Assembly (NCBI GenBank): GCA_949130485.1
Contig: OX422183.1
Span: 9,948,636-10,012,635, forward strand
Length of the DNA stretch: 64,000 nt
Reading direction: 5' to 3'
From: Agelas oroides
Lineage: Eukaryota > Porifera > Demospongiae > Agelasida > Agelasidae
Shown: positions 52,633 to 64,000 of the stretch, one piece after another
Position numbering within the stretch: position 1 is the first letter of the stretch
Layout: each line of letters opens with the position of its first letter
Position numbers and translations under genes: made by a program
Notes under the pieces: generated by a model
What the model saw: only the letters and a program-made list of their open reading frames with translations
The model's database searches: none
What the model was told of the DNA's origin: nothing

Positions 52633-55459
52633 GTGTTGCGAACTATATTATGCAGACTGAACTTTGAACTCTTATGGTATTTGTTCTGATTACATTTTTT
52701 TGCATCACATGATCTGTATCTGAACACATGTTCCCTTTTTTGCGATGTGAGATATTAAAGGCGTTGAAGAGTTCCAGACCCATATCTGAACTGATCTTAG
52801 CCATAGATAGTAGAGTGACAGGGATTGGAAACTCAATCAACACTCTCTTTGTATTTGTGCTATTCTATATAGTGCCTATAGTTAATCATCCGGGTTAGGC
52901 TATTAACGCCCTTGGAAGTGTCAAATGGGTGTCAAACTACTGGTCAAGTGCTGGTGTAGCCATAGCTTTGGGGATGAATTTTTCAATAAAAGAGGGCACA
53001 GTGAAGCAAGTAAACAGATTCTAGCCTTACAACAAGTTGAGCTAACTTTCTGAAGCATGGCAGAATCCAATGCTTTTAGCCAGTAGGAAGCAGAAATCTT
53101 AAATCATCCAATATTTATGGTCGAATGAGCTAGCTGTACTGATAGTAGACATTTCTGTACCTCTAGTTCCTCAGTGGTATAAGTTGTATGCTAGAAACTT
53201 TTGGAGGACATTGTACAGTGCCAGTGCCATGCCCCTAGACTATTTTCTTATGATTCTGGGTTGTTCTGTCAATAGTCTGTGACTTAATAGGTTGCGACAG
53301 CTGACTTTGGAATGGGTACAGTTCTGTACCTGTACCAGCTGAGAGAAGGTGCTTGAGACCAAACTTTTCACTTAAATCAGTTCGGTAGTGATTACTGTGT
53401 GACCATCAAGTAGTATTTTGATTAGGCTAGGAGTCCCATGTGAGTTACAAAAGGAGAAGTCATAACCATTTTTACACTTTAGATAGTCTTTCAGAAGGCA
53501 AAAAACTCTGGCTATATATAATACATCACCAAACATGTAAAAACCATTGTGTCGGTTCATTTGGAGAAAATCAAGAACCAAATGTATGTATCTAGCCTAC
53601 ATAAACACAGGTATATGCCTATCATCATGCATCTCTATGCTACATTGACCAGGCCAGACCTAACCCGGATGCGAATTTCTATCTGACGCACCCTTTTCGA
53701 ACTTAGTCTCTGCACCAAAGTTCATGAAAACGAACTGCGCATGCGTGAGTGGGTGGAGTTCGGTCGTACCCATGGAACCCTAATACCAGAGCCCTACAAT
53801 ATCGAGCAAGGTGAGCTATAGTAAAAGTTCGAGTTTGTGACTGTGACTGAACTAGTGTTTTGGTTGACAAAAGCAATTGGTTGGTCAACCACTACCTTAT
53901 AATGTGCGAAGGGGTGGTTTCTCAGAGTTACTGTAACTATCGCTACCAGTGACTGGGAAACCACCCCTTCTACGGTTACAGTAAAGACAAAGGTCTCAAA
54001 AGTTCGACCATTTGGGTACTTGATAGCTTGATTTCACTGCAAACTGAGAGCTGGAGCGTTTCACTGTACAAGTTAACCTATTGACCTTGAAAGTAGCCAA
54101 TCTTCACCGTCTCCATGCAATATTTCTATCCAAATACAGTGGGATAAGACCTGAAAAATGTCGTCACACGTGATTATTTCATGTAGCATTAGGTAGACAG
54201 AAGGTAGACACACGGAAGGCTCTGCTTGACAAACAATCTTGAGACCCTTCCGGCTTCTAAATCCTATTTCTGTTTGAAGCCTGAACGTTTGCAAGACCGT
54301 GTCGGTGCATCTAATTTGGTACACTCGGAACTGATCAATACAACCCCAAGTATATATAATGTTTGAGTACCGCCCCTTGTGTGACAGCATTTGATGCTAC
54401 ATGACATCACTACATGTGATGAGATCTCTCACGCCTTCTCCCACTGTATATGCAGGTGCACTGTGGCTACTTGATAGTTTGAAGTTTGTATACAAGTCCA
54501 GGAGATTTACCGCATGAGAGACATCAATGTCTTACTAGGAAGAGGAGGGGTGTGGCAAATCCTTGTACCTTCCTGATGGGGAAAATCTCCCAGGCCGCCC
54601 TCAAAGTGATCAAAAGATGATGGAAAATTAAAGCTAGTGTAATGGCATGCATTCATTTCTTTTCCAGATGAAATGTGTCCACAAAACTGTCTTAATTTTG
54701 CTGATATGAACCTGCGCAAGTTCCTATTGTCACACCAAATTGCTGTCCTTTTCTATTGGACTCTTAAATTGGAGACACACAGGAACAATTAGACGAGAAA
54801 ATTGTCCCTTCTTCCCAGAGTCATTGTTTGTGTTGAAGATGTGAACACAGGTGACTGAAGACAGACGGAATGGTGAATCAACTGCAGAGCCATGTTATGC
54901 AAAAACTGCAACCAAGGACATTTTCTGATTTATGATGGATATACTGATATATGAACCCAATTCCCTAGTTAGTCTTGCACACCACACCTTCACAAAATGG
55001 GAAAAAATCTGGTCAAACTGCAACCATCAAGTCACTGCCACAGCAGAATATTGCCATGATCAATCAGATACATGCTTTTTGTAGACGGTACCCACTCAGT
55101 AGACACGATAGGAAGACAGGTTTAGCCGTGCGGTACAATGTGTTCCTCGGTGACAACTCATCAGTTGTAGTGTGACAAGACTCTTCCTCTCTTTGTGAAG
55201 GGTGTGGCTGCAAGAATATGTACTATTATAATGGCAACTTCACGATCATTGAAGTATCACGGTCAGAGGTACAGGTTAACTATTGCTGGCATTGATGGAC
55301 GCCTTCACACGGGTTGTCAGGCTTAGCTGGTAGCAGATACGCTGTTCACACTATGCAGCTTTATAGAGTTCAAGGGTTTAACTCCACACATCCACGCATG
55401 CGCAGTACAGTCGTTTCGCCAGCGTTCCAAATATGCGTTTTCTTTTGCAACGGCCACGC
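52633..55459. other. No gene recognised; few repeats
   Basis: Short open frames only. Contains a small palindrome (about 53908-53968, GGGGTGGTTT/AAACCACCCC) and the 45-bp block 53671-53715 that recurs exactly inverted at 59323-59367. Confidence 0.5.
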
Positions 55460-55786
55460 TAGTCTCGTGACCAGCCGGAAACAACCTACGGAAAATCCGT
55501 CTGGTAACATTGCGCGCCTTTCTTGGGCTTTTGCACACGTCAGCAGGGTTTGAACACGGCCGGCGCTGACCATATATGGACGTTCTCACCTCTACATGGC
55601 TTCAATTATCACCAATTAGCATCCGCACAAGCGCTTGGGCGCTAGTGGGCCGCCCGAGTAATTGGAAATACTACAATTTGATTGGCACGTTCAAATAACT
55701 CCGTCGTAAGTAGAAAAGCCCCAGAATCGAGCCCAACGTTACCAGACGGATTTTCCGTAGGTTGTTTCCGGCTGGTCACGAGACTA
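55460..55786. mobile_element. Mutator-like element with perfect 9-bp duplication
   Basis: 327 bp; TAGTCTCGTGACCAGCCGG and about 48 bp of perfect inverted repeat at the other end. Flanked by CGGCCACGC at 55451-55459 and 55787-55795. Confidence 0.9.
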
Positions 55787-58700
55787 CGGCCACGCCTACC
55801 GGAAGTACAAATTGTCCACGTGTAAGGAGAGCAGCCGCCGTTGGTTTGTCCAGCAAGATCTCAGTGAAGTTGTAAGTTATTGGTTGTTGGCGGTATCAGG
55901 GAGTTGCAGTAGGGATCAAAGAGTGATTTTAGCTGATCGAAGAAAAAATTGAGCTAAGACCGTTGAAATGTACTGGCTGTTTACGGAGAAAAACTACTAT
56001 TTGATTTTTGCATCGTCCGAGTGTTATCGTGTATACCGTGTACAGATCAGCCACGCCAGTTTGATTTCCACTTTTCGGAGGTGCAGTGATGCCTCCTTCG
56101 TCCAACTGTTGAAGACATTTTGCAACTGGAGCAGGCGGAATGAAATGTAACAAAGTTATCCAGCTCAGGTAAACTTGATTGTAGTAGTGTCAAAAATAGT
56201 CACACAACATCCAATTCACTTAACAACATAATAGATACCAACATGTTCATTTTTCGTTTATAATGTTTCAGTACCTGTGAGGTAAAAGAGAAGAGCACAA
56301 GTATCACTTTAGCTTTGATCTATCGTGGGCAATAGAGTTAGGTAGCACAACTGCTGTAACTTACAGTGTTTAATCTTCACTTTCACTCTCCGTTTCTCCG
56401 CGCAGTCTATGAGTTCGCTGTCATCGTCTTGCGATAGACCTGGATGAGGACCAAGGGAGATGACATAATCATATTACAGCTATTAGCCATGTAGAAGGTA
56501 CATAAGCCTACTAGTGGGTGCAACTCCAAGACTACAGAAGCCCCTGGGTGTGTTTGATAACTGTCTTGTAGCCAACTTGTGCATGTCATACAGTGGACCC
56601 TCACTTATCCAGCTGCACAAGGTTGCCATCTGTATTGTTACGAGTGTGCAGCACGAATAGCAATGCCAATGGCAACAAACAAGTGATATTTTTGCCGGTA
56701 TGCTGTAAACTCGGGAGTACCCATCAATTACAAGTACCCTATGAATATTAGTACTATCAGCCCTTAACCGGGGTCTGGGGGCAGAGTTGCTTCAAAGGTA
56801 GCAGTAGCTAACTTTAGCTGTCCCAGGAGCAGCAGCAGCAATACTGGGGCTCAGGCAACAACGGTGAGGTGCTGCTTCACGGAAGCTGGCCACGATCAGA
56901 AACAGTGTGTGGGAACAGATTATAGTTATCGCTATGATGTATTTTAGGCTCGAGGTTCTTTTTGTGCTAATTTCTGTCCAGTGTTTATAGCCTTTTTAGA
57001 ACCAGAGATACATTCAGCAATCAATCGATCAATTGTTGCCAACCCTGCCCACCAACATAAAGCGCTTGGAACTAACGAATCTGTGAAAGGTTTTTGTTAA
57101 TTTCTGTATATGTTTTATCAAGAGGCCTTGCCTAAATTTTGGCTCATATCCTGTGTTGATAGCTTGCTTACAATCGGAGATAGACACTGGTGAAAATTAG
57201 CCACTACATTCAAAAAGCCAAATCAGCAAATTCACTTCCGTTTGCGTAGTAACGGGTGCCTTTTCATATTGGGTGTCTATTTTTATAGGGGTGCTTATCA
57301 ACACGATCTGGTTGTTGTAATCAAAATGTGTGGCTGTATTCATGGGGTGCTTATTATCTTCTGGTGCCTATTATCCCGATTTTACGGTATGTGACAGTCA
57401 ATTGTATAGTGATGTTAACGGCCCAAAGATAGAGCGAAGCAGTAGCATGAAACTTACATGGAATGAAAGCTTTTAGTGAGAAGAATTTAGTCGTGACTTG
57501 GAAAATTGATATCTTGTCACAGAAGAGAGTTATTTCATTAAATATCTTGCCACTGTATTACCGTAGAATTTCTAATAATTCATACACCCTATTAATTCGT
57601 ACATCCCCCTTTTCCGGACGGTAATTTACGTACTCTAATTTATTCGTACACAAAAAAATGAAATTATTCATACAGCGGAAGCGTGTTTGAGCACAAGCAC
57701 AGAGTTTACGCAAATATGATGAGAGCGTTCCAACGTCCACAAATGCGAATGAACAAGTTCTTTTGGCTCTTGGTTCTGATCATACAGGCACAGACGATGT
57801 CGAAATAAGCCGGGATAAGGGTCAGTCCGTGTGTTCCCGCAGGTTTATTATTAAATGTTAAGCGAATGCTGTACAGCATGCTATAAGTTCATTCTTCAAT
57901 GTCGGCTAAGAGTCGAAAACTTAGACACGTTTTTCTTCGATTCACTTTGTACAAATGCTCTATTTATTCGTACACCCCCCATTTCTCGGAATATTCGGTA
58001 ATTTTCAGACTCTAATCAAATCATACAGCTAAATTGAAATTAGCTATTTTTGTTACGAATTATATGGTAATTCCTGTACTGTCCCCATTGTGTAAAGGTG
58101 CTAATAGGTGCAAAATTCTTGATATGATTGCTGTTGCTAATCATTTTTGCCTCCTCTGGCCAGGGCAAGCAAGACAAGAAGAGCTCGAGACAGTGAGAAT
58201 GGAGTGCTGAAGACCAACAACAAAATTCGTCTTCATTTTATATGCCAATTAATGTTAGGGAGGGGGAGGAAATACCTTGTTAATACACCAGTAGGTGGAG
58301 CTGGAAAGCCAGAGACAGCATTTGCAACACACTGCGTTGCTGTAGCTTGCCGCTTGCTTGATCGCCGCTCAACAGCTGATTGTGTGCGGATTTTAGCGCC
58401 TTACAGTATGTATACAGTTGTACTTCTGTAAAAATTAGTGTAATTTTTATGTAATACTTTATGATCATAGCAAGTCACTTTATGTCTTCACGCCAGTTAC
58501 CAAAAAAGAAGGGCATGAAATTTAGCTCATTTACAATCTCTATGTAGACTGAAATAAAGAAAAGCAATCGGCGGAACGATTTGTAACAAAGAAGTTCAGG
58601 TGATGTTAGCTCCACTCACTTTTGACCAGAGTCGGCAACCTGCAGGGAAAAGTAATGCAAGTATAGTCATTGTGGAAGTAGTATAGCTTTGCAAAGTTGT

Positions 58701-58911
58701 TAATGTTGGCTCTATTTCTCCATGCACTTTTGTAGGCCTATCTCTTTGTCATTTCTTAGAATAGGAAGCAACAATTCTGGTAATATTTCAGCCGAAAATT
58801 GAGGGGGTGGGGCTGAATGGTATACGGATTCCGGGCACGGCAATAGGAAATGTATGACTTCCGGTACGCTGGCGTAACGACTGAGTATGTTACCAGCAGC
58901 GGATACAAGAG
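55787..58911. other. No host gene recognised; repeat-rich
   Basis: Includes an isolated pogo-like end at about 56592 (CAGTGGACCCTCACTTATCC) without a visible partner and a GGTGCTTATTA...TTTTACGGTA repeat end (57240-57390). The 57560-58080 repeat (inverse of 14330-15020) also lies here. A 94-codon frame at 58147-58431 shows no domain. Confidence 0.45.
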
Positions 58912-59193
58912 GTGGAACACTCCTCCTTCACTCCCCTTGTTCTTTCAGCCACAGGAGGTATGGGCAATGAAGCTACCATCTTTTACAAGCGACTGGCATC
59001 ACTGCTTGCCCAGAAATGGGACTTCCCATACAGCACGACCCTATGTTGGCTACGGTGCCGCCTGAGCTACTCCCTCCTTCGCTCATCTATCCAAGCAATC
59101 AGAGATGCCAGATCCTCTCAGGGACATGCAGTGAGGTCACCAACTGCCATCGACCTTGTTACTATCGAATCACACATCATAGAGAACAATTAG
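58912..59193 (+). pseudogene. C-terminal fragment of a retroelement protein
   Basis: 93 codons: SSFTPLVLSATGGMGNEATI, FYKRLASLLAQKWDFPYS, then LCWLRCRLSYSLLRSSIQAI, ending in a stop. I recall this F-T-P-L-V-x-S-x-x-G-G-M-G ... L-R-x-x-I pattern at the extreme C-terminus of reverse-transcriptase ORFs of sponge and cnidarian retroelements. The RT core is not present upstream, so this is a 5'-truncated remnant, as expected for a retroposed copy. The AT-rich downstream 150 bp could be its 3' UTR. Confidence 0.5.
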
Positions 59194-60056
59194 TGACTGA
59201 CCTATTGTACTTCACATAATTATATTATCTAAAGCTTTTGTTTCTTTTCTTTTCTCTACTTCACCCATTTGTATTATTTCCTGTCAATATACTGTTATAT
59301 TATATATGTTAGCATCAACTTCGTGCAGAGACTAAGTTCGAAAAGGGTGCGTCAGATAGAAATTCGCCTCCGGGACTTTCGACTGTAGAACCGCGAGCCA
59401 TCCCGGGGTACCTTTTCAAAACTCCAATCCTATTGGTCAATAACTATACGCGTATGCGCCGTTGCCCTGACAACACCCTAAATAAACCCTAACCCAACCA
59501 ATCAGATTAGAGCTTTGAAACGCACTCCGGTACTGTAGAGAACCGCCAAGCAGCTGACGCGGGAGAAAAATTGAAATGATTTCTACGTGTCCAATAATTA
59601 GAGCGTCCAATAATTGGTGACCTTACCCTACTGGTACAGTTCCACCTGTGAGCAACCAACGGCAGACAAATAGCGACTGTAACATAAGACAAACACGCTC
59701 TTTGTTCCTACCAACTCAAGCTTACAACAGAAGCCATTTTTACATGGTAAGACTGGTCTGGTTCCCAGGATACGTGGATTGGGAACGTAGAAAGTGTGCT
59801 TGGGAAATACGAAGGCAAACGCGGACGTTCGCGGAGTGAGATCATTTGCACAATGTGTTCCGTACTTGAAGTGTTGTGCCAATTTTAATTCAGTGTAGCC
59901 GCTGCCTTGAGAAAGTGAAACGATCTACGCTGGAAATTGTAGGAGATTATTGGTACCCCTAGTGCAGAAGTGGACATTTGGGTAAGTCTTACTGGCATAT
60001 TTGTGTTAGTTTCGCGGGCTCTATAATTGCCATTTCGCCTAGTCAGCCAAAAATAG

Positions 60057-60856
60057 GGTGTCAATAATCACTGGACTGGAATAGTGGAATGGACTACTGG
60101 AATGGACTACTGGACTGACCCTTTTTTGCACTAAAAATCATTTTCATGCCCTCTAATGAGATTTTTTCTGATAATACGCGACCCCTGCCAGCCTAGTTAA
60201 GCGTAGAGGGCTGGGCATGAGACTACAGCCTAGTGTGTTTCTCTTGTTGCCTTGTCTTTTCTTGGGTTTGTTGAGTATGTAGTTTAGGTGACAAAGCGTG
60301 ATGCAGACTGAAGTGAGTTCAGCATTTGTACTGTAGGTATGGATGAGAGTCTTACCTGAGACAGTAGCACATAGAGCTGCAAATTAAGCTTCACTGGGTT
60401 GGAATGGTAGCTCAGCTCCTGCTTGAGGAGACTGATAATGCTCAACCACTGCTGGTACGTAGGTACCATAGCCATACCATCTTCACAACACATTCACAAT
60501 ACCTTGAGTGATGAGCATGTAGGCAGCTACGGGACAGACTGTTTCACTGCAAATGTCATCTTTGATTCCTAGAATCAGACCGGAGTTGTATCCCACTACT
60601 CTACTATCCATGCTAGAACCTAGGCTGCTGCTTCTTTTATCACTTCAGAGGAAACAACCCATAGCATTACATCATCTTTTACTATTTAAATGAGTCTGTG
60701 CAGCCAGGTAGTACCATTCTGGATAGAATGCAGGTTCTACAGGTAATTGACTCTTGTTAGAGAGTAGAAAATGATTTTTGGTGCAAAAAGGGTCAGTCCA
60801 GTTGTCCATTCCAGTAGTCCATTCCAGTAGTCCAGTCCAGTGATTATTGACAGCCC
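60057..60856. mobile_element. TIR element with 9-bp duplication and GGAATGGACTACT arrays
   Basis: GGTGTCAATAATCACTGGAC and its near-complement enclose 800 bp; flanks CAAAAATAG at 60048-60056 and 60857-60865 are identical. Each end has about 95 bp of inverted repeat containing tandem CTACTGGAATGGA units. No transposase. Confidence 0.8.
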
Positions 60857-61017
60857 CAAAAATAGTTGTTTGACACTAAGACAAACATCCAAGCAACTGA
60901 GCTTGCCTTTTCTACAACAGAGGTGAAGGGGTGCTTTTTTCCACTTTGCTTAGCCCTATTAAAATTGGAGGATATCCACACTTGGGCTTCTTTTCATATG
61001 CCAGACAGTTGCACCAG

Positions 61018-61111
61018 ATGTAGAAACAGGGCTTTACCAATATGTTGACCTTTGCTTTCATGCATCATCCCTACCTTGTTTGCATACTTTTTGGCATGCC
61101 ATCCGCCTACA
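61018..61111. repeat. Diverged ATGTAGGGATGG module
   Basis: GATGTAGAAACAGGGCTTTA ... GGCATGCCATCCGCCTACAT; same body as 63402-63494 (ACCTTTGCTTTCATGCATCA) with decayed ends and no surrounding element. Confidence 0.55.
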
Positions 61112-61682
61112 TCTTTTAATGTTTTTACTTTCTTGTTTCTTTCCTGTTTTGACTCAGTTACAGTTAGACCTAAGATATGAATATTTCTTTCAAGTGTAAC
61201 CTTAACCCTAGAACTTGAAACAGCATGATTTTGCAGTTTAGTAGTGGTTCCAAGCATGTAATATGCAAGCTGGAATCTGATGTAGAGCCAACCACTCTCC
61301 ATACCAGATTGTCAGCCCTTTGTGAAGCAGATTTCCTGATCACATGAAAACTGACCAGCACAGAAAAAAATGTGCCCACAGAACATAAAAACTGACCATA
61401 CCAGCTTTACTAAAGCTATGAGTATCTTTTAGTGTAGCTACTATAAGTAAGCAACTAAATTCAATGCCTTACATACGTGGTGTCCATCATTGGGCCTTTC
61501 CCACTACTACTTCGCGTGTGCAATAGTCTCGCTCCCAGACCAATGACCGCGGTCTTTGGTCGCGGTCATTGGTCTGGGAACGAGACTGCATTTGTGCATG
61601 CATACAAGATCAGAAAATGGTATCCTACGCAACGGATAGCAGCTGGGCTGTGCTGTAAACAGCTCACGACAAATTTGAAGCT

Positions 61683-61748
61683 ATGAAGATGCTGAGTGAT
61701 TGTGAAGCTGCGCGCTGTAACGAGCATCCGTTTCGTGCTAAAGTCAAG
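61683..61748 (+). pseudogene. Mirror copy of the mini-exon (left palindrome arm)
   Basis: MKMLSDCEAARCNEHPF then RAKVK followed by GTGAGTA. The upstream start codon of the other arm (MAFVDQ) is degraded here. Confidence 0.35.
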
Positions 61749-62284
61749 GTGAGTACTTGAACCGTTTTCAAGTTATCGTTGTTTGAACACAAAAGTCGTA
61801 ACGAAGAAAGAATAAGAAAAATGGCACTTTTGCCACCGCACACTTTTGCGTTTAGCTGTCTTCTGCGTGGCTTATATGAGTCTGGCTGATCCTATTGGCA
61901 CTCAAAGAGGAAGCCTGTGCACTTAAATGAGCTTTTAGCGTGTTTGTGGTGAAGTTATACAGCTTTTGCGTAAGTATTATATCAGAGAGTCGGTAGACTC
62001 TCTATGTAGGGATGGCGCCGACGCGCAATATATGCAATACTTAAGCAAAAGCCGTATAACTTCACCACAAACACGCTAAAAGCTTATTTAAGCGCCCAGA
62101 CGTCCTCTTTGAGTGCCTTTGTGATCAGCAAGACTCATATAAGTGGCCAAAAACCACACGGAAGACAGCTAAACACAAAAGTGTGCGCTAGCAAAAGTGC
62201 CATTTTTCGTATTCTTCTTTCTTTCTTTCTTTGTTCTGACCACTTTGTAAATTATGATAACTCGAAAACGGCTCAAGTACTCAC

Positions 62285-62383
62285 CTTGATTTTAGCACGA
62301 AACGGATGCTCATCACAGCGCTCAGCTTCCCAACCACTCAGCGTCTTCATAGCTTCAAATTCACCCTGGTCAACAAAAGCCAT
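62285..62383 (-). CDS. Possible 5' exon of an unknown gene (right palindrome arm)
   Basis: ATG at 62383 opens 33 codons (MAFVDQGEFEAMKTLSGW, then EAERCDEHPFRAKIK) and ends at a strong AAG|GTGAGTA donor in phase 0. The opposite arm (61683-61748, plus strand) keeps 22 in-frame codons and the same donor. No family recognised; no partner exon identified. Confidence 0.35.
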
Positions 62384-63292
62384 TCACAACACTCTGAGGC
62401 TGCTGTCCGTTGCGAAGGACGCCATTTTCTAATTTTGTACGCATGCGCACACGAAGTCTCGTTCCCAGACCGAAGACCACGGTCATTGGTCTGGAAGCGA
62501 GAGTACACAAGCGAGCGGGCGGGCATGGTTGGCACGGTTTTTTTCCCCCGCGGCATTGGGCAAGGCTTATGAACACCACGTAGGTAAGGCGCTGCATTCA
62601 GCTGCCTACTTGTAGCTACACTAAAACTAGCCTACTCACAGCTTCAGTGAACTGTAAAGCTAGGATGGTCTGTTGTCATGTGATTGACAACTGAATCATG
62701 AAATTGTTTTCACAAAGTTTGGTACGGAGAGTGGTTGGCCCTTCATCAGGTTCTAGCTTGCTATATTGCACATAATTATTACACTTTTCTCCAGGGAGGG
62801 CAGATGTCACACTGGAATCACTACTAAACTGTCAACGCAGCTTCAAGTTCTGGTGTTGTGGTTACACTTCTTCTTAGGCTTAGGTCTAACTGTAACTGAG
62901 ATTAACATCAAAAAAGTACAGAAACAAGACTTAAAAAACATTAAAATGTAAAAGATGTAGGGATGGCATGCCAAAAAGTATGCAAACAAGGTAGAGATGA
63001 TGCATGAAAGCAATGGTCTACATATTGGCAAAGCCCCATCCCTACATCTTTTTCACACTGCAGTTAGACAGCGTGCTCGAGAGCTGAATCTGCACCCATC
63101 CATGCGTTTATTAACGCTGTGCATGAGTGCTTGAGTTTTACACACTGATTACTATGACCAGTCTGCAGCCCACTCGAGCTCACTGTCTAGGTTATACCAG
63201 AGGCATATAACAAGGGTACCACTGTCACTACAAGTAGTATGTTGGCAATAAAACTACTAACCTTGGTAGCCACCTACAATATTAGCCTCGTT

Positions 63293-63343
63293 CCCAGGCC
63301 ATGTGGGAGGAGCTAGAAAGTGCATGGCCTGAGAATGAGGCTA
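63293..63343. mobile_element. Mutator-like MITE, 51 bp
   Basis: TAGCCTCGTTCCCAGGCCAT ... ATGGCCTGAGAATGAGGCTA; nested in the 61982-63577 element. Confidence 0.6.
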
Positions 63344-64000
63344 CAGCCATGAACTGCTAGTAAAGACTACCCATGCACTGTCTAACTGTAGTGTGAAAAA
63401 GATGTAGGGATGGGGCTTTGCCAATATGTAGACCTTTGCTTTCATGCATCATCTCTACCTTGTTTGCATACTTTTTAGCATGCCATCCCTACATCTTTTT
63501 ACATTTTAATGTTTTTTAAGTCTTTCTATATTGTGCGTCGGCGCCATCCCTACATAGAGAGTCTACCGGCTCTCTGATAAACTGATTGAAATTTATATAC
63601 AGGAACGAACGTTTTGATTGCTCAGCTTGTAACTGATCACCAGAATACTTGTTGCTTTACTTAGAAACTATTTTTAGTTGAGTAGGCGAAATGGCACTGA
63701 ACCCATGTTTCATACATAAAACAAGAAGTAAGGGGGGTCACTTTAATTAAGTGGAAAGCCTCTGCTAAAAGGCAACGTTTTTAAGCACTGTGTGTGTTAT
63801 GTGCCTATCAATGTTATGCTCCAGGGTATCCCTATTGGGCAGTTGATGGGGATTATATGGGTTTTTGACTGAAGACAGTGCCCCACTCATCAGGAATTTG
63901 ATTTACTCAGACTGCATAGTTAAACCGTATCGTGTCAAATCCCCAGTAATCTCTCACGTTTTTCAAGGAAATTGGATTACAGGGTCTGCCCCTACTATAG

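Larger units (their letters stand above)
61524..62505. repeat. About 465-bp-arm palindrome centred on a transposon end
   Basis: 61524-61981 is mirrored by 62030-62505. The arms include a Mutator-like MITE at each outer edge (61524-61587, 62455-62505) and a conserved mini-exon. The centre is the hairpin terminus of the 61982-63577 element. Confidence 0.75.
61982..63577. mobile_element. Second hairpin-capped transposon family (TCAGAGAG ends)
   Basis: The left end TCAGAGAGTC-GGTA-GACTCTCT is followed by ATGTAGGGATGGCGCCGACG, and the right end is its complement. Both sides have TA flanks (61980-61981, 63578-63579). Terminal inverted repeat about 50 bp, length 1596 bp. Internal opposed ATGTAGGGATGG pairs at 62955-63047 and 63402-63494 are themselves inverted to each other. 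The right palindrome arm lies inside it. Confidence 0.75.

Noticed and set aside
58147..58431. 94-codon plus-strand frame as a host gene
   Set aside because: No domain, no splice support, surrounded by repeats.

Overview
The window reads as animal (metazoan) nuclear DNA, most likely from a sponge such as a demosponge. That placement is inferred, not searched. The support is: intron-split Ig-like and fibronectin III exons joined in phase 1 with GT-AG splice sites; no prokaryotic operons or ribosome binding sites; and a very high density of DNA transposons and inverted-repeat MITEs with Crypton, CACTA, pogo, hAT and Mutator-like signatures.

The backbone is two paralogous receptor-like genes facing each other. 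The plus-strand gene (about 9125-33112) can be assembled as signal peptide, Ig, FN3, transmembrane segment and a short charged tail. The minus-strand gene (33383 to at least 42850) has signal peptide, Ig, FN3, stalk/transmembrane and a tail with two Tyr-Glu-x-Val motifs. Exon phases match in both genes and the reading frame closes exactly. They converge, with stop codons about 270 bp apart. Their ectodomain exons are clearly homologous; their cytoplasmic tails are not.

Transposons fill most of the rest. A 2.97-kb element (2287-5255) encodes a repetitive basic protein. It is nested inside a Mutator-like inverted-repeat element (2159-5729). A near-identical copy (20865-23808) lies in the longest intron of the plus-strand receptor gene, beside a decayed Crypton tyrosine recombinase (23809-25246). 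A third, rearranged and inverted copy spans 48418-52008. The same intron holds a 1.5-kb element (26144-27647) with pogo-like CAGTGGAACC ends, 524-bp palindromic arms and a central ORF that looks like a HIRAN DNA-binding domain. A CACTA (EnSpm/Tnp2-type) transposase relic is at 6100-6720, a second Crypton fragment at 19620-19894, and a retroelement C-terminal fragment at 58912-59193.

The most unusual signal is a shared terminal architecture in two otherwise unrelated families: a short hairpin with a GGTA loop at the very end, followed by ATGTAGGGATG (copies at 2287, 20865, 48418/52008, 61982 and 63577). The same 12-mer also occurs inside the elements as opposed pairs about 65-95 bp apart. From about 43 to 64 kb no host gene was recognised; that part is mostly repeats.
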